Below are positions 9,603 to 24,600 of a stretch of DNA of 64,000 nucleotides, piece by piece. Both the position numbers and the translations under genes were made by a program. How positions within the stretch are numbered: position 1 is the first letter of the stretch; each line of letters starts with the position of its first letter. The stretch covers positions 45,009,469-45,073,468 of the forward strand of contig OZ020485.1 in assembly GCA_963971405.1 (NCBI GenBank). The letters are read 5' to 3'. Below the pieces are notes generated by a model that worked only from the letters and a program-made list of their open reading frames with translations, searched no databases and had not been told where the DNA came from. This DNA comes from Psococerastis gibbosa. Lineage: Eukaryota; Arthropoda; Insecta; Psocodea; Psocidae.

Positions 9603-12600
9603 CTATACTTGCATTCGACTAGGTTTGTCTAAAGAGTCATTAGATGAATGGCCGGAACTAACATTGGAATCTGAAAAATAGACAAAACACAATAACGAGA
9701 AAGTATTTGCAGTCCGAACAATCAGAAAACATTGTGCATCAAATATACCGCTATGTTACATGGTCATTAAGACCGTGTACATAGTAGATTTTGCTTTTAC
9801 GCCTACGTTTTTCCCCATCCGGTTGTCTGTTCGCACCAGTCTGGCATTCTAGAAATTGAAGCTGATTGGTTGATAGATAATGCAGATAGGCGCTGGTCCC
9901 ACTACTCTAGCCCTCCAGTTAGGCGGCAATTCCACCGGCGAATTTACTTCATTAGTGATTTGAGATTTTTTGTTTGTTTTGTATTAAGGAGACTATTATG
10001 TAGATACTTAACTTATCTATTATAAATTAAGTTATAATATGGTAGCAGACATCATTAATAAGTCTCTACCATATTATAACTTAATTCATAATAGATAAGT
10101 TAAGTATCTACATAATAGTCTCCTTAAAACAAAACAAACAAAAAATCTCAAATCACAAATGAAATGAATTCGCTGGTGGAATTGCCGCCATAGATTCATA
10201 TGGTGATATAATAGTATCCGGACTGATGGACGTACTTCCAACGTTTCGTCAACATGTGGAATTGACTCATTAGCAACTGAGCCTTCGAGATACAATCTTA
10301 GAAGCTTACGTAGTGTCACTGAAGATGCCGACCGCAGATGTTGACGAAATGTTCAGAAGTAAGCTTTCTGATAGAAATCCGCCTGGATTCTACTGGATAA
10401 TCATCTCATTCCGGCCTTGAAAGCCTTTGTAATCATATTTCATTCATAATACAAGGATATCGCAATTGTACAGTTCGTCCTACAACTAGGCCTACTTTGC
10501 CGAGTAGAAATTCAGAATAGCAAATAATCAAATCAAACTACTTAAAAAATTAAAATTTTACCCCAAAAAACCAATCAAATGACGTTTCCATTCCCAATGG
10601 ATTGCCAAAAATGTTGTACTTTGACAAATTTCTTTCGTTCTTCCGGAAGCATGCAAAGAAAATACAAAAAAACCGTCAAAAAAGCACATGCAAAAATTCA
10701 CGTAAAAAAAAAAAAATAGAAAATCACACCTTCATAGTCACGCCGAGAATCCCGCTGGCTGACCACGGGGCGAAATCCGGCTCTGTGGGGCGGCTCGTCC
10801 CATTGCCGACCAGGGAAAGACGGCGAGGGAGGCGTGCGGCGCCGAAACCGGTCGCCCTCATTAGACCGGTAATTTCTAACAGGTGGGGACAGAGGCGGAG
10901 GCGACATCCGGTCATAGTCGTCGTAGCCAGGCCCAGGGGAAAATCGGTTTAAGGGAGGCGAAGACATCCGTCCTAGGGGAGCTGGCCTGCGGTCGCCAGG
11001 CATCGAGGGCGGCAGAAATGGCGGCGGCGGGATGAAGCCACCCGGAGGCATAAAAGGTGGAGGTGGCATGAAGCCAGGTAGTAACATAGGCGGGTGAGGA
11101 GAGAGGGGGTCTAGTGGTAGAGGTGGTGGGGGAAACGGGAGAGGAGAGGTGCCGTCTGCTAGAAGGGGTGGTAACTCGCCATTGAGCTCGGTAGGAAGTC
11201 CTGAAACATAATTTTAACGCTACATACAGAAGCTGTGCTACGAACGGAAAAGTTTAAATTATCCTAGAATAATTAGAGTTATGTGTGGCTTGAAACAGTT
11301 AGCTTCATTTTTTTTTTTTTTTTTTAACACCCCAGGTTCCCCTAAAGCCGCAGCTGTACATTGCCAGCTTATAAGGTATTATAGCCTGCATAAGCATTAC
11401 ATCGATAGGGGCAGCAAAATTCAACGCAGCATGTGTAGGGCGCCTCCAACGAACTACCCGGCAGGTTAGGTACTTACTTCCAGGTGCTTTGGCATCTACT
11501 TCAGACACCTGTGACTTCTCCATGAGAGTCAGCATGTTCCTCAACTGTCCAGCCTCTTGTTTACTCTCCTCTAGCCTCCGTTCTGCCTGTCTCGCGGCCA
11601 CCCAATTCTCGTGTGCTTTCTTCTCCAGCGTCGCTATTTGACCTTTAAGCCCTCGCTCCTGGTCTAGAATTTCCTTCAATAAGGTTCCATTTTCAGATCT
11701 GAAAATATCATAAGTTGATTCGAAATTAAACATCAAGACAACGTTTACAGCCCGGGATTACGTTACAGGAAAATTGAACAACGGCAGAACTGCAAAGTGA
11801 AGCCAATATTGAATAACTCAGGGGGGACTCAACCAACCATGGTAAATTATTGTCAGAAGATTTTTCTGATGCCTATCATAAGATTCCTTTTCTAAAAACT
11901 TGGACAATCTGCTGAGACCATTCATTATAAGCTGATGATAGCTCGGACACTTCGACTATCTTTCAGTATATCATTGTCACGATTGCTTTTGACCAATCCC
12001 AAAGATTTGTACTAAATATTGAATTACTGATTGACGAGTATCTATGCTTTACCCTTACATGTAGCCTATGCATAAAAAACACAACCAAGTCACTATAAAT
12101 ATATTTTACTAACAAAATAGCCTAGATAATAAACAATTAAAGCAGAGTGATGAATCAGTAAAATCTGGGTTGATAGACCGGGGTCATTTTGAAAGCGTAC
12201 TTCCAAACGTCTCGTCACCATCTGCGGTCAATATCTGCAGTGGAACTGCGTAGACTTCAAATATTGTATCTCGGAGGCTCAGCAGGAACAGTACGCATTC
12301 AGAACGACCACGGCCTAACATCCCGGATTCTACTGATTCATCACGTGTCTCTAATTAAATTAAAGCAGAATTAAGGCACTTGACAACCGTCAATTATTCA
12401 AGAGATTTTTGTTTTACTCTATGGTCCGGTACAAAACAAAAGGACGATTCTCACAGCCGCGATTCGCCGACGTCTTTTTAGTTGTAGCCACAGGGCTAGC
12501 AGAAGGTTTCTTTCTTCTCCATTTCTTGACGATTTCGGAAGCTGGCGTGAAGCCGACCGCACGATGTAAAATACGTCGGTAAATCGCGACTGCGAGAATC

Positions 12601-15600
12601 GTCCGTGTGTACCGAGCCTGAGTAATTGTCCATTTTAACATCCGCATGTTTAAATTGATCAATATGCCTTGCAAACAATAGCAAACTAAAATTAAAAAAT
12701 TGTGTCGTCTAGAGATGATAAATTATTGTTATTGAGAACAAACGAATTATTTAATAACTTAAATCATAAAATGCCTTGTAGATTATAAAAATAAAATGAA
12801 ACAGTGGGCAAACTTAAAAAACTCCATAAAAAATTGAAAAAAAAAAATTGGTAAATTGAGGAGCTTGGTTACAAACGTGGCCAACTCCATTTTTTTTTTC
12901 AAATTGGGGTTTTGATCCGACCTTGCAGAAAATTGTAATGTCCACCTGCACGTTGTAAAATAAAGTGATAAATGCAGCCAGATTGCGCAAGAAACGCTGA
13001 GAAGTCTAGGGTTAGCTACAAACTTAATGCAATTTTCAAAAGAAAATCCACTCTCCTGAAAAATTCTACAACTTGGAGTTGGCCATGTTTGTAAACAGCC
13101 TCCTCAATTATTGAAGACAAGTGGAATGGGGTGTAAAGGCGGAGATTCGGCGGAGATTCCACCAACGTCAATAATGATATTAAATGTTTTTTGACGGGGT
13201 AGCAGACGTTTTTAGACTGTCTAAAAATGTCTGCTACCACGTCAAAAAACATTTAATATCACTATTGACTATGGTGGAATCTCCACCAAAATAAAATAAA
13301 AATATTTTTGATTTCCGTCCATGATATTGTAGCATAGAGCTAATAGTTTTACTATGTCTATGTATTGTAGTATCATAGAATAAATATTTAGTATATTTGT
13401 TTACTGGATAGTATCGATTAACATTGTAGAATAATTGACAAGTAGAAAAGCCACCTTAGGCTTGCAGACATTTTAAATATTCAGCTACCGGCCATAAAGT
13501 AAGATTTATAGAAATTAACAATATTAGGGTTAGTTGTTTAAATGCCTTGCACTAATTCCTAATAACAAAATAATTATAGTCTTTAAACGAGATTCCACTA
13601 TAAATATCATGTAGCCATAGCGGAAAAAATTCGGACACTGTACAAAATAATCTGAAAAGTTCTACTTCTCCGTCACGTTCAAAAAACGCTAGCAATATAG
13701 GGTCTATAAACACAAAGCGAAAAAGGGAGGGGAAGGGTGTAAACTATGAAAGAACTCAGTGTCAGGCATTACATAGAGCAGCCGCCAAGGGCCTAGATGG
13801 GCTGTTGGGTCAGGTAAGGGGGGTGGGATCAAATACAGCATACCCGCATTTTGGTTTCGCAGTAATAATCTTTGAAACCTTAGTAGAAGTTGCATTCGCG
13901 ACCACTTTGATGTCCAGCTCAACAGTAGCTGATGCAGATGCCTCCGGACCAGCTGAATGCGAATCATCCGATTCCGAACGGTCAGGTACACTGGCACGAG
14001 GCTTCGGTTTCGGTTTCTCCGTTCTCAAACTCTCCCGCCTGACAGGTACAGGTATAAGAGGCAAATCTAGGGTTTCAGAACACTTTGAAGATTTCGTTGA
14101 AGGCCCTAAATTATAGGAGACCATTTTTGCTCCACCATTTCTTCTGATATCGCTGTCGTCATAATTTAAACCAGAAAAAAACACAGGTTCTTTGGGAAAG
14201 TCTTGACTGATTGAAGTATCCGTACTGTCACTTCGTTTTTGATCAAGTAACTTAAACCCATGAAAACCCTTTCTCGCTTCTTCAATATCAAAGTTCACTA
14301 AATTTGGTGGTTTTTGGAATTTTTCGAATTGATCTACTATGTGAGAAAGTTTTGGTAATGGTACAGACTCTGTGGGAAAGTCGTGACTTTCAGTAGTATC
14401 AGTACTGTCATTTCTTTTCAGACCAAGCAAACTAATACCTTGCAAAGCCTTCCTTTCTTTTATAACATCAAGATTTATATTGTTTGGCAACTGTCGAAAT
14501 TTTTCAAATTTATCAACAATGTGAGATAGTTTCTTACCCCCAGCGTGCTCACTACTAAAATTACCAGACAGTTTTCTTTGTTCTAATGCCTCCAATTCTG
14601 TTACTTTGCTTGAAAGATCTTGTAAGTTGGGCACGTTCTGGAATTTTTCAAATTTCTCTAATATTCGCGATAACTTTGGTGTAACAGGCTCTTCAGGAAT
14701 AATTTGGACAACAGCCTCATGATTGACATCGATATCCTTCAAATCGATCGGGGCAGATTTCTCAGTATCCCCCTTAAAACCAGTTTCTCTCCCAGTATGC
14801 TGGCTCCCTTTTGGAACCGTCTCAAATTTCTCAAATTGCTCTAGTATTTGGGAGATCCCAGGCACAATTACTACATCTTCAGGGAGGTCTTCTCTTGTTG
14901 CATCAAAAGACCTGGCATTCCCATGTTTATTGGAATTGGTTAACCCACTTTTCTCCCCATCAGCTACCAAATTTGTGATTCCCTCTACAACATCCTCTAA
15001 TTTCGGAACTTTTTGAAACTTTTCAAATTTACCAACGAGTGACAACTTATTAACTTTCACCAATTTCCTTTCTGGCTCTGATTCAGGCGTACTGCAAGAG
15101 GTATCTCGAAACGGTGACGCTCTCACAGTTTGTAGTTCTTGTAGTTTTAGCAAATCCTCTGGAATAGGTCTTGGAGGTGCGGAGGTCTCTTCTGTCGCAG
15201 TCATAAGGTGTACACGCTCCAGTCGGGCTTCGAAATCCGCGGAGGATTTCCTCCTGGACAACATTTTGAATCTGTGTCGTGGCGTCGCCGGTAAACTCTG
15301 CAAAGAGCTACACCTTTTTGGGCTGACAGCGTTCAAGCTCGGGGAGGAGCTTGGGGGCTCGTAAGAGGCAGAGCTAAGGGAAGTCGGATTACTTTGTCCA
15401 TCGTTTGACGTTTGAAACGAGTCAAAACTTTTTTCATGCAAGCATGCAACAAATATATATACCAGTAAATGATTAAAACTAATAGTTTAGCTACCTCAAT
15501 CACCAATTTTCTAAGGCAAATAGCACTAGACATTTTTATTATTATATTAAGTATTACCTTGCAATAAGAAACAACCATATAGAGTGGCTAGTAAAAAAAC

Positions 15601-18600
15601 TGAATGCATTTGGCAAATGCATCACAAACTGAGGGACAAACTGAGGGAACCCAATAATCTGAGTCTCGTTCACCCAGAAGAGATGTAAATGCATTTCTTT
15701 GAAAACAAATACTACTATGTAAACTCACTTGTAATTATCTACTTCCTCTTGCAACGCCTTCACCCTTTGGAAAATTGTGGTTTCATCACCTTGCTTTTGT
15801 ACCCACATAGCTTCTTGAAGACCCAGCTCCCTGAGAAAAATGATATAAAAGTTAAGAGAATATACTAAGTAGAAAGTCCGTTGTTTTTAACGTTGTCTGC
15901 TACAACCTAAATGAATCAAATCATTAATAACTTGCTCAGTTAAATAAATATAAAATAAACAGTATTTAACTTTGCGGCGACTTTGTACAAAAAATGCGTA
16001 GGGGGGGGGGGGGTACTCCGATTTGTTTTTAGATGTCTAAGGTACGAAGAAATACATACGTATGTTTACTAGTTCGAAGCCTAAAACGTGTCCAGGTTCC
16101 TTCATAACTTATACACCTATGTACCTTCTCCCTTCCTAATACGCGGTTTTTACTTCCTTACCGCATCTCTTTCTCCTTATACAAGGTAGCCAGTCTAGTG
16201 TTAGCGTCGAATGCCTTTAAATAAAGAAATAAATATTGACTTTTTTGTTCTATTACTAAGCCAACCTAGCGGAGTTAGGGCTATAAAGCCCTCCTTACAC
16301 TCAACTAGGAAAGCCCGGGACCGCCTGCTTTACATGCCCTCCGAAGCATGGCCAGAAAATGTAACCAGTGAGGGACTCGAACCAACAACCTTTCGGGTGA
16401 TAGTCGGAGTCTGTACCACTACTCTACATGTCCAGCCTTTATTCCTCCAACTCTTTACTTTCGCATCCGTATACCTTTTCCGTACCTAATCCGCGATTTC
16501 AACTTCCCTCTGCAGCTGCGTTTCTTTCTCCTAACAGTAATTGGACAAGATATCCAGATAGTTTCAGCCTCGACAGCCCTTGTTCTTCAGATCCTTTACT
16601 TTTGCTCCTGTGTACATTTTCCCTCCCTAATACTGATCTGACTTACTTCTGCAGTTGCGTCTCTTTCTCCTTGAAGTAATTCGACAGGACATTCAGTCTA
16701 GTTTCAGCCTCGACTTTCTCCCTCTCGGCCACCTCGCTAGTCCCCCGCAACCTCGTTACTTCTTCGTCCACGGCCTTTACATGATCTTCCAGTAGTTTTC
16801 TCGCTCCTTCCTCATCGCTCAGTCTCTCCTGGAAAACGCATCATTAAGTTATGACAATGCATCAAAGTATAGCTGCTAATATGTTCTATATGAAGAACTT
16901 ACCCTACCTCGTGGCGCTACAGCCCAAGTAGTAGGCCTGTACCACAATATCATTAGATCCCATTTTGCCCTTAGATGCCAGTCACTGACGGACGGAGTTC
17001 ACTGTCAACATTGTCAGTGCAAAACACACATACGGTGACGTTGTAGCAGATATCATTAATAAAGGCGGGATTCCACCGACCTCTCATTGCAGAATGCAAA
17101 TGACATTGACGGAAATTTATGTTTTACTCTATGCCATAGTTGAAATTGATCAATGATCATAGAGTAAAATCACAAACTAAAATTAAAAAATTGCGTCATG
17201 GGATATGTTAAGTACAAACATTTTAATAGATTACTATAAAAAGAAAAATTCAAATTTCCGTCAATGTCATTTGCATTCTGCAATTATAGGTCGGTGGAAA
17301 CCCCGCCAATATTAATGATATCTGCGTCGCCGTATTTGTATTTTGCTCTTAGAGGTCGGTGGAAACCGCGCCAAAGAACAATCAACTGTATTTGTATTTG
17401 GATAAAAATTGTTTTAGGAAAAATACACGGTTATTTATTATTTATTATTAATGTTTTCAATATCCTACAACAAAGGGCGACCACCTTCGACCATATAATA
17501 CTATAATACTATAGTATTCTAGTATTAATACTTAGAATATTGGTCAATTTTAACGGCCAGGGATTTAAATTGACGACAGAGCAAAACAAAAAAGCCATAA
17601 AAAATTGATGTAGTGTTATAGCCACTTAGCTAAAAAATGAAATATATGAACCATAAGCTACCTGCAGTGTATCCCGTTCCTGTTGCACCCTCGCCAACTC
17701 CGCCTTGACATGGCCAACGTCATACAACGCCTTCTTGTCCACACCCTTCTGCTTCAGCTGCTCTATCGTCTCAGTCAGGGCTTTGAACTCGCTATCACGT
17801 ATTGCCAACCTCTCCGTCAGCTCCTTCGCCGCTTTCGTCAGTGCTGCCACCTCGGTACCCTTACTTTTTACAGCTGTTGCCAGATCAGCTTGAAGTTTCG
17901 CGTTTTGACCTTCCAGCAACTGCGTAACTTCCTCCTTTTCTTTTAAATGCATGTTCAAATTTTGTCGCATTTCGCTTATTTCTTCTTCGAGGCTTTCGGC
18001 TTTCTCCAATGCTGTTGCTAGATCTACTTGTAGTGCTTCGTTCTGAAAGAAAATAGTAATGGTATATTTGACAAATAGTAGTCCTTACTTAGGCCCGGTT
18101 CCCCCACACATAGAAAAGTTTTCGAGAGGAATAATTGCGAACCGTTACACATTGATTGGGTACATTGGGTACAGGCATTTTGGCTATGGGCATCAACCGT
18201 GCCACCGATTGGGGAAAAACTGTCGCACATTGCTGCCAAATATTCTAGAGGGTGGAGTGCCGTCGTTCTACAGTGGATTCCCAGCCATGTAGGAGTCGAC
18301 GGGCAACGAAACGGCGGACGAGCTGGCCATACTTGGCACTACATTTTTAAATTTGCATATTATTGGACTTTGTCTGTTTGCAAATAAACGCTTATTTATT
18401 TATTATTTATTTTACATTGGTGCAGCCGGCTAGTGCACTGCCATACACCTTCGCCAAATCCTCCATAGACAGAACTGTAAGGGCATGGACCAGAAACCGC
18501 CACAGGCACACAAGCACGGGAAAAAAATGGGCCACCCTTAGTTACTCGCCAATACCCAGGTCTCTGCCGAGGGCAGTGAGGATTGCTGTTTCCCTGGACA

Positions 18601-21600
18601 CGCGAAGTAAGTACCCAATCTATTATATTGTATTGTGGGAAGCGTAGATGTAAGTAACAACTATTTTCATCTAACTTGCTTTTCAGCTGATGCTCAATAG
18701 AACAACCTTTTTTTACATAATAAGCAGGCTGGGAGCTGTGAACTTATCTAATAACAGCAGAAACATTAGCTCGCATTTTCACCCCGTATTCACATATTGG
18801 TAAGAAAGTGGCTAGGAAACCCTTATGAAATTTACAGTAAGCAATATTGTGTCAGGGCATGTTAATTTGAGCATAAGTAGAGGATTTAGCGATTACTGGA
18901 CTTGTCGGGGCTTGTGGTCCAGCGGTTAAGACGACGCCCCGATTAGGCGTAGATCGTGGGTTCGAATCCCGCCAAGCCCAGTTTTTCCATATCATCTATA
19001 TTTATAACGAGAAGGTTACCTCTTCAACCAAAATGAATTTAATGTCAGTGTTATATATACCATATAATACTACAATGTATTGAATACAGCATTACCTTTA
19101 TGCAATTAAGTAAGCCCACAGACCTGTTCGGTTAGATAGTTGTGTAATTGTGCTAACCTGTCTAGCAACACGAATCATGTCAATTTGAGCATAAGTAGAG
19201 GATTTGGCGATTACTGGACTTGTCGGGGCTTGTGGTCCAGCGGTTAAGATGACGCCCCGGTTAGGCGTAGATCGTCGGTTCGAATCCGGCCAAGCCCAGT
19301 TTTTTCCATATCCTAATTTCAGCAATATTATACTTTAAATATCCGAATAACAACTTCTACTGAAAGAATGTACAGCCAAAACTTACAGGACTTGGATTGA
19401 AGGAGAAACAGAGGGTTCTCATAAGTTAAAAATACCATTGAAGCCGATTGATTACGTTTTTAACAGGCCTAGCATCAAAGTAAAAGAATAACTTATCCGG
19501 GAACTAGTGTAAATTGACAATTACAGTGAATTAACAATTAAAATCACGAATTGTTTGTCAACACACGATTAATTGCTGTTCATTGTTGCCTATACTAGAC
19601 GTAGGCGCAACATTTTTTGGACTCTTGTGTCGTCTGCATTGGAGCCGGTTAGCTTTAATACCGTATTAACTGGGTTTAAATAACTGTCCGGTCCGGGAAG
19701 TGGGATACCCCTACGTCATTATATTTTCACTGTATGTAATATTGAAAAAAAACGCAATATACATATTTATTTATAAGTAAGGTTATTCTTTTCCATTGGA
19801 GCTAGGCATTCAGGAATGTGGGACTGCAACAGTAGGAAGTACTAAAGCAGTAACAGAAAGGAGTGGAGGTGCCTCATACATTACACCCGGCCTATTGGAG
19901 TTGATGATAGAAGACGATAAACTGATAAAGACAGAACTTCCGCCAAAAGGGGTGCATCAGTCGAAAAATAACTAAACTCTAACCCTATTCTTTCACTTTC
20001 AAAGGCTCTTCCCAATGCTACGTAACCAAGTCAAAACAATAAAACTAAAAAAAGCAGGGAAAGTGAAAAGCGAAGTAGAGCAATGAGTAAAAGGTTAGGG
20101 AAAGTCTAATGCCGGGGAATGTTAAGCTTGTAATCCTGTTTGCAATGCATCAACACATGTCACTAAGTACATCGCAACATACAGCGTCATTACTGCTGCA
20201 GCCGGTCAATTAAGAAACACTTATTTGTAATTTCGCCATTATTTGGGGGGGGGGGGGGGAGATGATACTTAGCTGCATTTTTAAACAAAGTTGTAACGAT
20301 TTTCGCCAGGGTCAATATCGTATTTTTTCCAATATCCAATATCAGGGAGAGGGGGGGGGGAATTGATACAACCCCCTCCCCCTGGGACCCCAAATGCCAC
20401 CCCTTCTGCTGCCTACTCACATTCAGCAATATTCGTGCCTCCACTTAGCACTGACCGACCTTCGTCAAGGTACAATACGAAGACACTTGGTGAGGCTTAT
20501 TTATTGTTTTCCTATTTATACGTTAGTTTTGTATAAGGAAAGCTTTGCCAGCCCGTGCGAGTCGACTCCAAATTACACCATCTCATGTACATACCTCAGC
20601 GTCCTTTTCCGACAGATTACGATTCATCTCGTCAATAACCCGCTGTTGCGAGTTGAGCTGCCCCTGCAACTGTTCCACAGACAGGAGTATGTTGTCGCTG
20701 CCGTGTTTCTGCGTCAGCAAGTCCGACAGCATGCGGTTCAGATCGAGTCCGGCCTCGGTAACGCTGTCCAGTTCTTGCTGTAGCGCTTCTAACTGAGCTT
20801 CTTGTTCGGCTTTAATACGCTGTAACACAATTTAATTCAATGCCAGGAGCCAATTTATTTTTTAGTGCTTTCCTGTATGGATTTGGTCAGGAATAGGCCT
20901 GTAGGTGGTGAACTAAGCTATGATACAGAAGGTTAAGGCTCCCCGACCCACGGTCCTGGATGATGATGGATGATAGGCCGTGGTCGTCTGGAAGTACGCT
21001 TTCAGAACAACCACTGCCTATCATCCCGGATTCTACTGCTTTGTCAAATAAAAATAAATAATAAAAATAGAGCGGAAGTCGCATATACAGTATATGTATA
21101 TGTGTGTCCCATAAGCGGCACATAGAAAACAAAGGTCACTTAAAATATATAAATATTAACAAACATCACAGAATCTAGACGAACGGATGAAGGGACCCAA
21201 GCAAAATTCTTTACTTAGCTTATTATCCTGAGAAATTTGGCACGTAGGCTTATTATGATATTATTTGTATATACAGTTAGGTGTAAGAGGCCGGCCACCA
21301 TACCAAGTTGAATTCAGCGCACCAGAGCAGGTTCAAAGCTGCAGACAACTTGGTCGTGTGCCCAGTGCCGGTAGGGAAACATGGTAGGACTTGTCCTGGT
21401 CACCTCCGAACTAATCGTGTGACTTCACTGTGTTTCCCAAGTGGTTCGGAATCCACTATAATCAGGAAGTCCACTGCTCTATGGGCTGGCATAGGGCAGT
21501 CAAGTCGGGGTCGCTCTATGGGCCCAAATATGAGGCCTAAGTCGTTATTAACCCGACGAACACTACTACTACTAGGTGTAAGAGACTCGCTGTATCTACG

Positions 21601-24600
21601 AGTATATTTCTTTTTAAACATTTTGTTATGTTTTACTTTATTATTATTATTATGGTCATATTTTTAAGGCTCTGCACTATACGTGGATACCTTTAAGGCG
21701 TTATATATATATTATATAAGGCCTTGTATAAGGGTTAAGTAAAGCGTGTGAACCAACCTTAAGATCGTCCACTTCGGCTTGCAAGGCCACTAGAACTTCA
21801 TTATTGATTTCAGCAAGAGAATTCGATTCTTTAAAGCTTCGACTTTCCAATTGCGCGGTAGCAACCTGAAGTTCTCGGGTCAGCTGGTTGACTTTGGCGA
21901 TAAGAGGGCCATCCTGTCTGCTTCGCTGTAAAGAAGCTAGACAAGTTAACAGCAAATCGGACACCCCCACTATGCGTGTTTTGTACGAAGTCTAATTCAC
22001 AGGCAATAGTCATTGTACAGCTCTAAAACAGTTATCGCAACCCTAAGAAGAAATACTCCGTCCCATTTTTATACTTGATACGATGTGACTGTCACTAACA
22101 CAGATTGGCCAGAGTTTGTGTATTTTTGCTTTGCTATATATTTATATATAATTTGTCCCCGAGGCGTAGACATTAAAAAACCGCCTCACAAACGTCAAAC
22201 TTACCAACTTCATATTCTGATCGGTTTTTGGGAGACTCTATTATGTATACGGCCATTGAGACCATCGAAATACATTATAAGCTACTTACTTCAATAAAAT
22301 AATGGCCAAGAGTGAAAACCAGCACAGTCACCGCAGTTATTAATAAGTACAGGAACGTATGGGCCGTCGACTTGGAGGTTTGTTTTTCGAAAAATTCGAA
22401 CAGGTACGAGGGGGAAGGGGCATCTTCACAGTCGCTCTCAAGACCTTCCAATGATTTGCACTGACCCTCAGGCACAATTTTGACCGGTTCAGCTTCATCT
22501 GCAAATTAAAAATCAATTTAATATGTTGATTTGATGACACACTGAGAGACAATTGGAAAGCGAAAAGCCTTACAAGCGTAAAAATAAAATATCCCCCCCC
22601 CCCCCCCCCCCCGAGATATCGGAAATTTAACCATAGGAAAATTATTCGAGTAAACTCGGACCGGTTCTTTATTACATGATTTTCAATTCGCGAGGCTTCA
22701 CTCTACAAGTAGGTCAAAGTCCGTGTGCACAAAGGAAGATTCTACGCAGCAGATCTGCTGGGAGGTGGTTCACACCTAGCTAAAATCAGCAGGAGTAGAA
22801 TCTGCCTTTGCGCACCTATACATTGGCTCCAAGTTCGGATACGAGAGTTTTTATTTACCTGCAATCACACTATCGTTAGCAGATTCTATGGCGGGTTCTT
22901 CCGGTGGAACAATAGCCTCCTCCGGTACAGATTGACCGACTGTTGGATCAGCTGTGTCAGATCCAAACAAGCCAGAAAACACTCCAATTAGTCCGCCTAG
23001 AAATCCTGCGGATTCGCCATCTTTGACATCGCCAGAATCACTGGAAATTACGGGTTCTTCTTGCAGGGGGAGGCTCAAACGACCATCAATTTCTTTGCTT
23101 CCACTCGGAACGGATGTCACTTCCTGCTGCTTAGAATCTGAACCCTCATGGATTTCCTCAACTAAATTTGTACTAGATGGATCAGGCAGTGTAGGAATTG
23201 ACTCAACTGTCACTTCTTCAACTACACCTTGGAATCCAATGTCTTCTTGAGTAGTTACTGTAACCTCTATCGACTCTATGGGCAAAGAACTTCCATCGGA
23301 CGTGGAAGTTGGTTTTGGCAAAACATCCTGAGATATAACATGAACTGTCGGTGTGTCATTAAGTACTTCAGTTACCACTGACGGTACAACGTCCTGAGGA
23401 ACTTTTTCTATGAGCACGGGGTCTTGAGGAACGACTGATGGTTGTGAGGGAAACAGACGTGGATATAATGGAGGTATAGCACCGAATGATGGAGGTCTTT
23501 TAGGAATGGCGTCTGCTTCTACATTATGTACTGAAGAGCCAGCAGTTTCGGCGGTATATGGCAATACAGTACTACTTTCAGGAAGTACGTTTTGGTCAGT
23601 ATCAGGAGCAGTATCGGTAGCTTCCGGTGACACAGTGCTAATCTCAGGTTTTACGGCCTCTTTTTGCTCGGTGCTAGTCGTTTCAATGGACTGCGGCGAA
23701 ATTGAACTGCTTTCTGGTTGTAAAACCTCTAAATTTAGCTCATAGCCAAAAGTAGATTCAGTAGAATGCGTTGAAACAGTACTACTTTCTGTCTGTAATG
23801 CCTCTACGTTTTGCTCAAAAGGATCTGGTGTTGACTGCTCTACAGTAAGAGTCTCCGAAACATTGTCTGGAGGTGACAAAATTTCACTATCATCGACAGA
23901 GCTTACAATATGTTCCGTTACTGCCTCTGCAGAAGAAGACGTTGATTGGGTAACGTATTCAACGGATGCTTCAGTTTCTACCACATCCGCACTGGAAAGA
24001 GGTTGAGAAACGGGGACGGCAACAGGCGAAGGCGTAACAACTGGAGGAGTAGTTTCTATTGGAGGCGCATTTATTATTGCTGGTTGCTTCTGAGTTTCAT
24101 GATTCACTGTCGTCGAGGAACTAACTTCTACAGATTTCCCACCACTCTCAACAGGCACTTTACCATCTGTCACAACTGGAATGACAACTTGAGGACTTTT
24201 AACGGATTCTTCTTTTGCTTCCACCTCATTTGTTATAGCTACAAGTAAAGACTCCTTTGTCTCAGTTTCTTCACTTTCATCTTCCACCTCCTCTTCATCA
24301 TCTTCATCGCCGTCGTCACTATCTTCATCAGAATCATTATCATCTTCATCATCTCCCGCTGTGCTATTACTGTCACTAAAATTCTTACCAGTATTAGCTT
24401 CAAGACCTTCTTTTTCAATTTCATTTGAATCCATCGGCCCCCGACCATCAGCATTCGTTTCCACAGTGTCAGTCTTCATAGTTGCATCCTGCGTTGCAGA
24501 CGGTTCAATAACCTTTTCACCGTCAACTCCTATATAAACGGTGGTACCTTCGACTACAGTGAATGGAGTCGGTGGCGGGCCACCATCTCCTAATTCAGCT

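Noticed and set aside
10602-10952. Plus-strand basic frame opposite the TANGO1 proline-rich exon
   Set aside because: Arg/Pro-rich text produced by the complement of a Pro/Gly-rich exon; no independent support.
22954-24248. Plus-strand open frames opposite TANGO1 exon 3
   Set aside because: Shadow frames of a long Ser/Thr/Glu-rich exon with biased codons; no recognisable domain or splice structure.
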